The notes beneath the pieces are model-generated. The model saw only the letters and a list, made by a program, of their open reading frames with translations, ran no database searches and was not told the origin of the DNA. A stretch of 58,406 bases of DNA from an uncultured Pseudomonas sp. (GTDB taxonomy: Bacteria; Pseudomonadota; Gammaproteobacteria; Pseudomonadales; Pseudomonadaceae), in assembly GCF_946885885.1 (NCBI RefSeq), contig NZ_CAMPHN010000006.1:1-58406 (forward strand). The letters are read 5' to 3'. Of the stretch, positions 17,255 to 26,086 are shown piece by piece (position 1 is the first letter of the stretch; the number at the start of each line of letters is the position of its first letter). The position numbers were made by a program, and so were the translations under genes.

Positions 17255-18582
17255 TCCACACCCTCCGCCAGCACGGTGATCTCTACCCGGCGATTCTTCG
17301 CCCGTCCTTCGGCCGTGGCATTGGATGCCAGCGGTTCGGTGTCGCTCAGGCCCTCGGCGCTGAAGCGCTCGGCCTGGCCGGTACGCGCCGCGAGTATCTG
17401 CAACACTTCCTCGGCGCGGGCGCGCGACAGCGCCCAGTTGGAGGGGAAGCGCAACGTGGCGATCGGCTGGTTGTCGCTGTGCCCGGTGATGCGCACCTGG
17501 CCCTTGACCTTGGCGACCGCCTCGGCGATGCGCAGCAGCAACGGCTGGAAGTCGTCGCGGATGCTGGCGCTGCCGGAGCTGAACAGCTCGTCGCCACGGA
17601 TGGTCACCACCGAACGGTCGACGCCATCCTCGACCGCCACGCGGTTGGCGCGGATGTCATCGGCGAGGAAGGTGGCCAGGCGTGGTCGCTCGACCACGCG
17701 CGGCTTGACCACGGCCGGTTCGATGCTCTGCACCGGCACGTCGCCCAGAGCGTGAATCTGCCGGAACACCGGCTCGGCATCGGCCGTCAGCATCATCCGC
17801 AGCACCATCAGCAGCACCAGCAGCAACGCCAGCGCCACAGCCAGACCGACCCAGGGCGGCAGCAGCCGCGACAAGCGATCCGGCGCCACGCTGACCCCGC
17901 GCCAGTGTGGCGACAGCTCGTGTTCGCGCTCGCCACGCACGCTGCGCAGGGTCGCTGCGGTGCGCTCGCGCAGCGCTTCCAGCTGGCTGCGACCATCGTG
18001 CATGACCCGATAGCGACCCTCGAAGCCAAGGCTGGTGCACAGGTACAGCAGCTCCAGCAGGTCGAGGCGTTCGCGCGGGCTTTGCAGGCAGTGTTCGAGC
18101 AGCTGGAATACTTTCTCGCCACCCCATGCCTCGTTGTGCACGGTGATCAGCAGGCTTTGCTTGCCCCATTCGCTGGTACTGCCCCAGGGCGTACTCAGCA
18201 CCGCTTCGTCGAGGGCTGTGCACAGCGCGTAGCGCGCCAGCAGCACATCGTTGCGCGGCACACCGGCCGCCTCGGCACGCTGTTCGAACTGGCGCAGGTA
18301 ACCCAGCAGCTGTGCACGCAGGCTGGCCGGTGCGGGATGGGCGAGGGTGCTGCGCAGTCGGGTGAGCATGCTCAGCAGCGGGCCTGCGGCCTGCTCCAGC
18401 GGGTTCATGCCACGGGCCTGGCCCGCCGGCAGCGGTGCTGCCGGCATTTGCAGGGGAGCAGCCGGCGCCTCGGTGGCGGGCTGCGGGCCACGGCCACCCG
18501 GGCGCGGCATGAACTGGGTGCGCTCGTTGCTCGGCGGTTGTGCTGCCGGTGGCTTGTTCAGCCAGTCGTCTTGACCCGTCAT
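17251..18582 (-). CDS. tssL: TssL (DotU/IcmH) with C-terminal OmpA-like peptidoglycan-binding domain
   Basis: This 443-aa protein starts with a Pro/Ala-rich tail, followed by the DotU cytosolic bundle (NDVLLARYALCTALDEAVL, WGKQSLLITVHNEAWGGEKV, LCTSLGFEGRY). One membrane helix lies at about 243-267. The C-terminal OmpA domain shows ITGHSDNQPIATLRFPSNWA, LSRARAEEV and RAKNRRVEI, so this is the extended TssL type that binds peptidoglycan itself. It lies 3 bases after tssK and overlaps tssM. Confidence 0.96.
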   Translation of the reverse strand: MTGQDDWLNKPPAAQPPSNERTQFMPRPGGRGPQPATEAPAAPLQMPAAPLPAGQARGMNPLEQAAGPLLSMLTRLRSTLAHPAPASLRAQLLGYLRQFEQRAEAAGVPRNDVLLARYALCTALDEAVLSTPWGSTSEWGKQSLLITVHNEAWGGEKVFQLLEHCLQSPRERLDLLELLYLCTSLGFEGRYRVMHDGRSQLEALRERTAATLRSVRGEREHELSPHWRGVSVAPDRLSRLLPPWVGLAVALALLLVLLMVLRMMLTADAEPVFRQIHALGDVPVQSIEPAVVKPRVVERPRLATFLADDIRANRVAVEDGVDRSVVTIRGDELFSSGSASIRDDFQPLLLRIAEAVAKVKGQVRITGHSDNQPIATLRFPSNWALSRARAEEVLQILAARTGQAERFSAEGLSDTEPLASNATAEGRAKNRRVEITVLAEGVE

Positions 18583-18585
18583 GGA

Positions 18586-19920
18586 TTAACCCCGTATTGC
18601 CCAGAAGGCCAGGTTCAGACCGGGGTATTCGCCCGCCACGTGGAAAGCGAAGCCACCGGACTGCGCCAACTGCTTCCAGTGTTCGCTGCCACGGTCGAGC
18701 TCGTAATAGGTCGAACCGGCGTGGAACGGAATCTGCCTTGGCGCCACCGGCAGCGGCAGCAGGTTGATTCCCGGTAACTGCAGGTTGACCAGGTCGCGGA
18801 TGTGCTCCACCGAGCCGATCTTGCTCTGCTGGCCGAAGCGTCCGCGCAGGGTTTCGGCGGGCATGTCGGCGCGGACCACCAGGATGAAGCTGGCGCTGTC
18901 CAGCAGGCTGCGGTCGGCCAGCATGGCTACATGCACGCCATAGGCTTTTTCGACGATGGGAATCGGTACTGCCTTGCTGTCGATCAGCATCGACAGCGCT
19001 TCACGCAGCGCCTGCATCACCGGGGTGAAGCTGGCCTGCAAGTCGTCGTGGATGTAGGGCGGGAATTCCAGCGGTCGCCGGGCAGCGTTGGAGAAGGTGG
19101 CGAACTCACCCGCCAGTGCCAGCAACTCGCTGTACAGACGCTCCGGGTGCAAGGGCTGCAGCTGCGCCAGGTGGGCGAACAGCGGCTGGGCGCGGTTGAC
19201 CAACTGCAGCAGCATGAAGTCGGCGATTTCCGAGGCTCCGCCAGCGCTGGAAGCTACCACCCGTCCGGCCAGTGCTTCGCCACGTTGGTGCAGCAGCCCC
19301 AGCAACTCGCCACGAAAGGCGGCCAGCGGCGCACTTGCCGCTACGTCGAGCAGCGGTGGGATGTACTGCTCGTCCAGCACCAGGGCGCGGTCGGCGCGTT
19401 TTTCCCGCACGCGCGCCACGCCCAGTACGGCGTATTCCTGCAGGCCGTCGGCGGCGGTCAGCAGGCGCAGGGCGCGTTCGCCGACCATCACCGGCACACG
19501 GCTTTCGAACGCGGCGTTGTCGTCGCGCACTTCGCGTACCTGGCCGCGATAGCGCGCGCCGCCCAGCGCTTCACTCGCTTCGACGGTGTCTCGTACACCG
19601 GCCCGGCGCAGCGGCAGGGCCAGGTAGACCACTCCATCGCGTAGGTCCTCGGGGATTTCCAGCGGCTCTGGCGCCACGTCGTCCTGCGGGATATTGAATG
19701 GGGTGCCGTCGGGTAACAGGCCACGGGCGCTGACGATGGCCAGCTTGCCTTGTGCCAGTAGCCCCATATCGAGCTGCAGATCGGCGAAGCCCCAGCCAGC
19801 CGCTGATAAGGGGCGGCTGCGCGCATCGATCAGCGCCTCCAGGTAGCGGTCGTGCTGCTGGAAATGCTGGGTGCCGATGAACATGCCTTCGGACCAGATC
19901 ACACGGTTGTTCCAGGACAT
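18586..19920 (-). CDS. tssK: TssK baseplate-membrane complex adaptor
   Basis: From the ATG at 19920 the protein is 444 aa. It begins MSWNNRVIWSEGMFIGTQHF followed by QQHDRY, the diagnostic TssK (VasE/ImpJ) opening. The C-terminal end shows YELDRGSEHW and GFAFHVAGEYPGL, also typical. TssK links the baseplate to TssL/TssM. The start is 14 bases after tssJ. The longer in-frame start at 20118 would lie inside tssJ and was rejected. Confidence 0.96.
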   Translation of the reverse strand: MSWNNRVIWSEGMFIGTQHFQQHDRYLEALIDARSRPLSAAGWGFADLQLDMGLLAQGKLAIVSARGLLPDGTPFNIPQDDVAPEPLEIPEDLRDGVVYLALPLRRAGVRDTVEASEALGGARYRGQVREVRDDNAAFESRVPVMVGERALRLLTAADGLQEYAVLGVARVREKRADRALVLDEQYIPPLLDVAASAPLAAFRGELLGLLHQRGEALAGRVVASSAGGASEIADFMLLQLVNRAQPLFAHLAQLQPLHPERLYSELLALAGEFATFSNAARRPLEFPPYIHDDLQASFTPVMQALREALSMLIDSKAVPIPIVEKAYGVHVAMLADRSLLDSASFILVVRADMPAETLRGRFGQQSKIGSVEHIRDLVNLQLPGINLLPLPVAPRQIPFHAGSTYYELDRGSEHWKQLAQSGGFAFHVAGEYPGLNLAFWAIRG

Positions 19921-19933
19921 AAGAGGGTTCCTG

Positions 19934-20458
19934 TTAGCGAGAATCAAGGCGAGACGGCGCGGCGAGCTCAGCAGCGCTGGCGGCGTTGATCCCGAGGTCG
20001 ATGCGGTAATGACTGAGCGTGCCCTGCTTCGGCTCCAGCACCAGGCGCCACTGCGCCCGGTCGATTTCGCGGTAGCCGACCAGCAGGCCGAGGTGGCGGG
20101 TTGCCGGCTCCAGCACACGGGTCAACTCACGGGTCTGGCCGGGATGTACCAGCCATTCATCCTCGGCCACCAGTTCGTTGCCCAGGCTTGCCGCCGCACG
20201 TTCGGCGAGGCTGAAGTAATCCGTCCGACTGAAAGCTGCGGCGCTGCGCAGCTCCAGCAGACGCACGCGCACGGGTGCGCTATAGCCGTCGACGGTGGGG
20301 TTCAGTTCATCGCCAGCCTGCAGCTGCAGCACGACGGTGGTCGGCCCCTGCTCGGCGTCGGCGTTATCCATAGCGTCCTTGCTGCAACCGCTGTTCAGCG
20401 CTGCCAGCAGAAGGCCCAACAGAACGGACCGGAGTGTTCGTTTACGCACGTTGCTCAT
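19934..20458 (-). CDS. tssJ: TssJ outer-membrane lipoprotein
   Basis: This 174-aa protein has a signal peptide ending in lipobox LNSGC. The mature part has the TssJ (VasD/Lip) pattern of a small beta-sandwich: VVLQLQAGDELNPTVDGYS, APVRVRLLELRS, SRTDYFSLAE, and then VLEPATRHLGLLVGYREID. TssJ anchors the membrane complex to the outer membrane through TssM. It lies between fha and tssK, 13 bases from each neighbour. Confidence 0.93.
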   Translation of the reverse strand: MSNVRKRTLRSVLLGLLLAALNSGCSKDAMDNADAEQGPTTVVLQLQAGDELNPTVDGYSAPVRVRLLELRSAAAFSRTDYFSLAERAAASLGNELVAEDEWLVHPGQTRELTRVLEPATRHLGLLVGYREIDRAQWRLVLEPKQGTLSHYRIDLGINAASAAELAAPSRLDSR

Positions 20459-20471
20459 CCTTGCCTACGCC

Positions 20472-21884
20472 TCAAGGGCGACGTTGACGGGCGATATGTT
20501 GCTCATAGGCTCGGCCGAACTCGCGGCCGAACAGGTCCTGGAAATCGTCTTCGGCTTCGCGCGAAAGGGTCGTGTACAGCCCCACGAACTGCTGCCAGCA
20601 TTGCGCCTGGCGCGAGCCCGGCAGCAGGCTGGCCAACCCGCCACCCTTGCCCATGCGCGCTTCCAGTGCCTGCGGCTCGAAGCGCGCCAGCAGGTGACGA
20701 ATGGCCGCCTGTACGCCCGCCATGACGGCCAACTGATGGGCGCGCAGATCATCGAAGCCGTCCTGCACGGCCTGGTCGGCCGACATGAACGCCGAATTGC
20801 CGCCGCGCAGTAGTAGGAGCAAGGCCTCTTCTGCGTTGGGTGCGAACTTCAGCGGGTTGTTTTCCACTGGCTGGACCATGGTCTGTTGCAGGCGGAACTC
20901 GCCCTTGAGGCTGCTGCGCGCCCGTAGCACGTCGATCAAACCATCGACCATCAAGCGGTAACTGCGTCCGATGTTTTCCATCTGCGTGGCTGCCTGCTGG
21001 GTATCCAGACGCAGGCGCTCCAGCCCGGCGCCGCGGAGAAAGGCGTGCAGCAGCGCATCGTCATCCTGCGCGACCTGTGGCTGACTGGCGACAGGGGGGG
21101 AGGGCGTGGATACGGGTATCGCAGGCGGAGGCGGTAGAGGAGTCGACTCGTTCGGTTCGACCGGCAGGGAAAAGTCCGCCGGTAGCGACGCAGCCGGGGC
21201 AGCGGCAGCAGAAGGGCTGTTGTCGAAGAGGTCCCAGTCATCGGGGATCAGGCCAGGCCCGTTGCTTGGCCTCTGCTCGACAGGAGGGGCTTTGACCTCG
21301 GGTGGGCGAAAGTCGTGCTGCTGAGCCGGAACATGGTCGGCAACGGGCTTTGGTGCCGATGCGCTCGGGCCGAGAAAATCGAACAGATCCGGCAATGTCT
21401 CGTGCGGGGCGACGCTCAGCAGGTGGACGCTGGCCGAGGCGTCGAAGGGGTTGGCTGCAGGGCCGAAAGGTGCGGGCGGAGCGTCTTGCCGGCTCGCCAT
21501 CAGGGCTTCGAAACTACTCTCCGAAGAGGCGCTGGAAAACGGTGCCGAGCCTTCGTCAATGGAACTTTCCAGCGCGACTTCAATTTCGTATTCACCGATA
21601 CGAATAACTTCGCCGTGATTCAGAAGTTCACTGTTGCCACGTTGCATGCGTATACCGGCCTTGGCCAGCTCTACGCCGTTGGTGCTGCTGTCGGTTATGT
21701 AGTAGCGACCGTCCTTGTTTTGCACGAGGCAATGTTTCGAAGAAACAAGGCGCGCCGGGTCGGGTAATACCCAGTCATTATCCGGGCTGCGGCCAATTGC
21801 CATCACGCCATGTTCCAAGGTTTTCTCGGGGCATTGGCCGGGGGTGATCTTGTGATAGCTGGTGATGGTCAAGCGCAGCGCCAT
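20472..21884 (-). CDS. tagH: Fha/TagH forkhead-associated scaffold protein
   Basis: From the ATG at 21884 (GGGAGG upstream) the protein is 470 aa. The N-terminal FHA domain has AIGRSPDNDWVLPD, SSKHCLV and DSSTNGVEL, the phosphothreonine-binding elements. A Pro/Ala-rich linker covers about residues 130-290. The C-terminal part is the TagH/ImpI domain (about 300-470). In P. aeruginosa Fha1 is the PpkA substrate whose phosphorylation permits assembly. It is the first gene of the minus-strand operon. The in-frame start at 21944 has a poorer site and was not chosen. Confidence 0.94.
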   Translation of the reverse strand: MALRLTITSYHKITPGQCPEKTLEHGVMAIGRSPDNDWVLPDPARLVSSKHCLVQNKDGRYYITDSSTNGVELAKAGIRMQRGNSELLNHGEVIRIGEYEIEVALESSIDEGSAPFSSASSESSFEALMASRQDAPPAPFGPAANPFDASASVHLLSVAPHETLPDLFDFLGPSASAPKPVADHVPAQQHDFRPPEVKAPPVEQRPSNGPGLIPDDWDLFDNSPSAAAAPAASLPADFSLPVEPNESTPLPPPPAIPVSTPSPPVASQPQVAQDDDALLHAFLRGAGLERLRLDTQQAATQMENIGRSYRLMVDGLIDVLRARSSLKGEFRLQQTMVQPVENNPLKFAPNAEEALLLLLRGGNSAFMSADQAVQDGFDDLRAHQLAVMAGVQAAIRHLLARFEPQALEARMGKGGGLASLLPGSRQAQCWQQFVGLYTTLSREAEDDFQDLFGREFGRAYEQHIARQRRP

Positions 21885-22266
21885 GTGGCCTCCCTGCCCG
21901 GCTCTTGTGATACCTTGAAAAACCGTGAAAGCCTTTATTGGCAAGGCTTTCAGGCCTATTCGAGCCCTTGTTGAACGTCCGTCAATGGTGCTCTGGAATG
22001 CGGAAGCACGCGATCTTACCTATTGTTCCCAGATTCAAGTATGTGTTCAAGCTCACAACTTGATGAAACTTTGTCCAAGTTCACAAAGGTTTCTGATGGG
22101 CGCCCATACTACCTTGACTTTATATATTTTTAAGTTAAAAAATGCGCGGCGCCACCGACATTGTGTAGTGGCCAATTAATGCTAAGCGTTAATTGGCAAG
22201 GCGCCATCTAGGATGAAGTCGCAGCACTTTTGTGACGCAGTTCAAATCGATAAGGAGATCGAACAC
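21885..22266. promoter_or_regulatory. Divergent promoter region between fha and tssA
   Basis: These 382 bases separate the two T6SS operons and are AT-richer than the genes on either side. On the plus strand TTGACT (22114-22119) and TAAAAA (22136-22141), 16 bases apart, are a candidate sigma70 promoter for tssA. GGA triplets lie at the ribosome sites of both operons (near 21890 and 22254) and at 22211. These would suit the RsmA translational control known for HSI-I of P. aeruginosa, but that is inference. No gene was seen here. Confidence 0.5.
22171..22197. promoter_or_regulatory. 27-bp near-perfect palindrome upstream of tssA, candidate operator
   Basis: The arms GCCAATTAA (22171-22179) and TTAATTGGC (22189-22197) are exact inverted repeats. 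The 9-base centre holds a further GCT-A-AGC palindrome, so almost the whole 27 bases are symmetric. It sits just downstream of the candidate tssA promoter and 70 bases before the tssA start. It has no U-run, so an operator or an mRNA leader stem is likelier than a terminator. Confidence 0.5.
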
Positions 22267-23286
22267 GTGGAGACTTCGTTGTTGCTCGCCGCCGTTTCAG
22301 ATACTTCGCCGTGCGGTGAGGATCTGGAATACGACAGCGATTTTCTCCAACTTGAGCGCGATGCGCTGGGGCGTCCCGAGCGCAGCATGGGTGATGCCAT
22401 CCAGGCAGCCGAGCCGCCGGAATGGCGACAGTTGGAACAGGCCTGTCACACCCTTCTGCAGCGCAGCAAGGATTTGCGCATCACTCACTACCTGCTGCAG
22501 AGTCGCCTGGCTTTGCGCGGTATCGAAGGCCTGGCCGACAGCCTCGAATTGATCCTCGAACTACTCTCGCGCTATTGGCCCGAGATTCACCCGCAGCTCG
22601 ATGCCGCCGACGACAACGATCCCACCGTACGCATCAACACCCTTTCTGGTCTGGCCTGCGAGACCAATCTCGGTCTACTGCGCGGCGCCGTGCTGGTGCG
22701 TTCGCGGGTGTTCGGCAACATCACCCTGCGCGCAGCGCTGAATGCCGCCGGTTTGCACCTGGCCAGCAGCGAGAGCCTCAGCGTCGAAGAGCTCGGCGGT
22801 GCCCTGCAGGATGCCGATAGCGAAGCCTTGCAGCTCACTCACGAAGCCCTGAATCGTTCCCTGCACAGCTTGAGCGCCATCGAGCAACTGGTCAGTGAAC
22901 AGGTTGGCTCCGCTCAGGGCGTCGATTTGTTTGCGCTGCAGCAACCACTCAAGCTTGCCCTGCAGATACTTGGCGACAGTCGAGCAGGGGCAGAGAGAGA
23001 AGGCTACCCGGCAGGCGGCGAAGCTGCGCAAGAGCAGCTGGCGCAGCACGCGTCGGCGCCTGCCGTAGCGCGCGCCAGCGGCGAAATCACCAATCGCGAC
23101 GATGTGCTCAGAAGCCTGGAGCGGATCCTCGCCTATTACGCCCGCCACGAGCCATCCAGCCCGTTGCCGGTACTGCTCAACCGGGCTCGCAGCCTGGTCA
23201 ATGCCGACTTCGCGACCATCGTGCGCAACCTGATACCCGATGGCATGAGCCAGTTCGAAAACCTGCGCGGCCCCGATGAGTACTAG
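22267..23286 (+). CDS. tssA: TssA (ImpA-type) sheath cap/assembly protein
   Basis: The protein is 339 aa from a GTG at 22267, placed 9 bases after AAGGAG. The ATG at 22213 would add 18 residues with no ribosome site and was rejected. The ImpA N-terminal domain is seen in SPCGEDLEYDSDF, then PEWRQLEQACHTLLQRSKDL and LLSRYWPEIHPQLD. The C-terminal part ends LNRARSLVNADFATIVRNLI. TssA primes sheath polymerisation and caps the growing end. It is the first gene of the plus-strand T6SS operon, and the GTG start may keep its level low. Confidence 0.94.
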   Translation: METSLLLAAVSDTSPCGEDLEYDSDFLQLERDALGRPERSMGDAIQAAEPPEWRQLEQACHTLLQRSKDLRITHYLLQSRLALRGIEGLADSLELILELLSRYWPEIHPQLDAADDNDPTVRINTLSGLACETNLGLLRGAVLVRSRVFGNITLRAALNAAGLHLASSESLSVEELGGALQDADSEALQLTHEALNRSLHSLSAIEQLVSEQVGSAQGVDLFALQQPLKLALQILGDSRAGAEREGYPAGGEAAQEQLAQHASAPAVARASGEITNRDDVLRSLERILAYYARHEPSSPLPVLLNRARSLVNADFATIVRNLIPDGMSQFENLRGPDEY

Positions 23287-23376
23287 GCCGACCGGCCCAG
23301 GTATGTGGGATCACGCTTCACCGTAGATGGCCGAAGGCCGACACGCCGCGTCGCGTCAGGCGACCAGGAGAAAAGC

Positions 23377-23892
23377 ATGGCGAACAGCAGTTCTCAGAAA
23401 TTCATCGCGCGCAACCGCGCGCCCCGTGTGCAGATCGAATACGACGTCGAGCTCTACGGCGCCGAGAAGAAGGTCCAACTGCCGTTCGTCATGGGCGTCA
23501 TGTCCGACCTCACCGGCAAGCCGGCCGAGCCGCTGGCGCCGGTAGCCGAACGCAAGTTCCTGGAAATCGACGTCGACAACTTCGATTCGCGCCTCAAGGC
23601 GATGAAGCCGCGCGTGGCCTTCAACGTGCCCAACGAGCTGACCGGCGAAGGCAACCTGAGCATCGACATGACCTTCCAGAGCATGGACGACTTCAGCCCG
23701 GCCGCCGTGGCACGTCAGGTCGATGCCCTCAAGCAGTTGCTGGAGGCCCGTACCCAACTGGCCAACCTGCTGACCTACATGGACGGCAAGACCGGCGCCG
23801 AGGACATCATCATGAAGGCGATCAAGGACCCGGCACTGCTGCAGGCCCTGGCTAGCGCGCCGAAACCCCAGGACAACGAGCCCCAGGCTTGA
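23377..23892 (+). CDS. tssB: TssB (VipA) contractile sheath small subunit
   Basis: From the ATG at 23377 (AGGAG upstream) the protein is 171 aa. It shows the family core SQKFIARNRAPRVQIEYDVE, LPFVMGVMSDLTGKP and FLEIDVDNFDSRLKAMKPRV. It forms the sheath with TssC, encoded 14 bases downstream. The 90 bases before it contain no gene. Confidence 0.97.
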   Translation: MANSSSQKFIARNRAPRVQIEYDVELYGAEKKVQLPFVMGVMSDLTGKPAEPLAPVAERKFLEIDVDNFDSRLKAMKPRVAFNVPNELTGEGNLSIDMTFQSMDDFSPAAVARQVDALKQLLEARTQLANLLTYMDGKTGAEDIIMKAIKDPALLQALASAPKPQDNEPQA

Positions 23893-23906
23893 TTCGGAAG
23901 ACCACC

Positions 23907-25400
23907 ATGAGCGAACAGTTGCAACAAGACCGGGCCGCACTGGCCAGCACTGAGCAGACCAGCGAATTCGCTTCGCTGCTGATGCAGGAATTCAAACCCA
24001 AGACCGAACGTGCCAAGGAAGCGGTGGAGACTGCCGTGCGCACCCTGGCCGAGCAGGCGTTGGCGCAGACCGATCTGATCTCCAACGATGCGATCAAGTC
24101 GATCGAGTCGATCATCGCCGCCATCGACGCCAAGCTCACCGCTCAGGTCAACCAGATCATTCACCACAGCGACTTCCAGCAGGTGGAAAGTGCCTGGCGT
24201 GGCCTGCACTACCTGATCAACAACACCGAAAGCGACGAGCAGCTGAAGATTCGCGTGCTCAACATCTCCAAGCCGGAGCTGCACAAGACCCTGAAGAAGT
24301 TCAAGGGCACCGCCTGGGACCAGAGCCCGGTGTTCAAGAAGCTGTACGAAGAGGAATACGGCCAATTCGGTGGCGAGCCCTATGGCTGCCTGGTCGGCGA
24401 CTACTATTTCGACCAGTCACCGCCCGATGTCGAGCTGCTCGGCGAGCTGTCCAAGGTCTGCGCAGCCATGCACGCACCGTTCATTTCGGCCGCCTCGCCG
24501 ACCGTGATGGGCATGGGCTCCTGGCAGGAGCTGTCCAACCCGCGTGACCTGACCAAGATCTTCACCACCCCGGAATACGCCGGCTGGCGCTCGCTGCGCG
24601 AGTCCGAGGATTCGCGCTACATCGGCCTGACCATGCCGCGCTTCCTGGCGCGCCTGCCCTATGGCGCCAAGACCGATCCGGTGGAGGCGTTCGCCTTCGA
24701 GGAAAACACCGACGGCGCCGACAGCAGCAAGTACACCTGGGCCAATGCCGCCTACGCCATGGCGGTGAACATCAACCGCTCGTTCAAGCACTACGGCTGG
24801 TGCTCGCGCATCCGTGGCGTCGAGTCCGGCGGCGAAGTGCCGAACCTGCCGGCGCATACCTTCCCCACCGACGACGGTGGCGTGGACATGAAGTGCCCGA
24901 CCGAAATCGCCATTTCCGATCGCCGCGAGGCCGAACTGGCGAAGAATGGCTTCATGCCGCTGCTGCACAAGAAGAACACCGACTTCGCGGCCTTCATCGG
25001 TGCGCAGTCGCTGCAGAAACCGACCGAGTACGACGATCCGGACGCCACCGCCAATGCCAACCTGGCTGCGCGCCTGCCGTACCTGTTCGCCACCTGCCGT
25101 TTCGCGCATTACCTCAAGTGCATCGTTCGCGACAAGATCGGTTCGTTCAAGGAGAGGGACGAAATGCAGCTTTGGCTGCAGGACTGGATCCTCAAGTACG
25201 TCGACGGTGACCCGGCTCACTCCACCGAGACCACCAAGGCGCAGCATCCGTTGGCCGCCGCCGAAGTGGTGGTGGAAGAGGTCGAGGGCAACCCGGGTTA
25301 CTACAACTCGAAGTTCTTCCTGCGCCCGCACTACCAACTCGAAGGGCTGACTGTGTCGTTGCGGCTGGTTTCCAAGCTGCCGTCGGCCAAGGGCGCCTGA
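23907..25400 (+). CDS. tssC: TssC (VipB) contractile sheath large subunit
   Basis: This protein is 497 aa. Typical segments include QVESAWRGLHYLINNTE, FGGEPYGCLVGDYYFDQ, APFISAASPTVMGMGSW, GLTMPRFLARLPYG and a C-terminal YYNSKFFLRPHYQLEGL. It is the major sheath protein and carries the contractile core with TssB. It directly follows tssB with GGAAG upstream. Confidence 0.97.
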   Translation: MSEQLQQDRAALASTEQTSEFASLLMQEFKPKTERAKEAVETAVRTLAEQALAQTDLISNDAIKSIESIIAAIDAKLTAQVNQIIHHSDFQQVESAWRGLHYLINNTESDEQLKIRVLNISKPELHKTLKKFKGTAWDQSPVFKKLYEEEYGQFGGEPYGCLVGDYYFDQSPPDVELLGELSKVCAAMHAPFISAASPTVMGMGSWQELSNPRDLTKIFTTPEYAGWRSLRESEDSRYIGLTMPRFLARLPYGAKTDPVEAFAFEENTDGADSSKYTWANAAYAMAVNINRSFKHYGWCSRIRGVESGGEVPNLPAHTFPTDDGGVDMKCPTEIAISDRREAELAKNGFMPLLHKKNTDFAAFIGAQSLQKPTEYDDPDATANANLAARLPYLFATCRFAHYLKCIVRDKIGSFKERDEMQLWLQDWILKYVDGDPAHSTETTKAQHPLAAAEVVVEEVEGNPGYYNSKFFLRPHYQLEGLTVSLRLVSKLPSAKGA

Positions 25401-25417
25401 GCCCCGGCAGACAAGCC

Positions 25418-25478
25418 GGCCTCACGCGGCGTCGCCGAGTGAGGCCCCTGCCTGATACATGGAAAGCCCCGGGCTTTT
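25418..25478 (+). terminator. Two hairpins between tssC and hcp (attenuator or mRNA-processing site)
   Basis: GGCCTCAC (25418-25425) pairs with GTGAGGCC (25439-25446), with further pairing inside. A second short stem, AAAGCC with GGCTTTT (25463-25478), is followed by a T-rich stretch. Hcp is needed in large amounts, and such structures often mark partial termination or a stabilised processed hcp transcript. Neither use is shown here. Confidence 0.5.
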
Positions 25479-25524
25479 CGTAATTTTCTGACCCTCGTGG
25501 CGATGACCACACCCAGGAGAAAAC

Positions 25525-26013
25525 ATGGCTGTCGATATCTTCATCAAAATCGGTGACATCAAGGGCGAGTCTCAGGACAAGACCCACAAGGACGAAATCG
25601 AAGTGCTCAACTGGAGCTGGGGCATGTCCCAGTCCGGCAACATGCACACCGGTACCGGCGGTGGCGCGGGCAAGGTCAGCATTCAGGATCTGTCGCTGAC
25701 CAAGTTCGTCGACAAGGCCACCCCCAACCTGATGATGCATTGCTCCAGCGGCAAGCACGTGCCCAAGGTCACCCTGACCGTGCGCAAGGCAGGCGGTGAC
25801 TCTCAGGTCGAGTACCTGATCATCAACCTCGAGGAAGTGCTGATCTCCTCCCTGAGCACCGGCGGTTCGGGCAATGACGACCGCCTGATCGAGAACGTAA
25901 CCCTGAACTTCGCCAAGGTCACGGTCGACTATCAGCCGCAGAAAGCCGACGGCACCAAGGAAGGCGGCCCGATCAAGTACGGCTGGAATATCCGCTCCAA
26001 CGTCAAGATCTGA
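25525..26013 (+). CDS. hcp: Hcp tube protein
   Basis: This 162-aa protein begins MAVDIFIKIGDIKGESQDK and ends IKYGWNIRSNVKI, both classic for Hcp1-type proteins, and has NWSWGMSQSG and HCSSGKHVPKVTLTVRKAGG in between. Hexameric rings of Hcp form the inner tube and can carry small effectors. AGGAGA lies 8 bases before the ATG. The adjacent Tae4-like amidase is a plausible cargo. Confidence 0.97.
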   Translation: MAVDIFIKIGDIKGESQDKTHKDEIEVLNWSWGMSQSGNMHTGTGGGAGKVSIQDLSLTKFVDKATPNLMMHCSSGKHVPKVTLTVRKAGGDSQVEYLIINLEEVLISSLSTGGSGNDDRLIENVTLNFAKVTVDYQPQKADGTKEGGPIKYGWNIRSNVKI

Positions 26014-26086
26014 CGCTCAACCACCTCTGGTGCCGTGCTCCGGGGGTGGTTGCTATCAGGAAGCTGGAAACAGCAAGGACTCTGTC

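Noticed and set aside
16010..17755. Plus-strand ORF of 581 codons opposite tssM and tssL
   Set aside because: Long antisense ORFs are expected in GC-rich genes. The minus frame encodes intact TssM and TssL.
22213..22266. ATG at 22213 as the tssA start
   Set aside because: No ribosome site, and the 18 extra residues do not resemble TssA. GTG at 22267 follows AAGGAG at ideal spacing.
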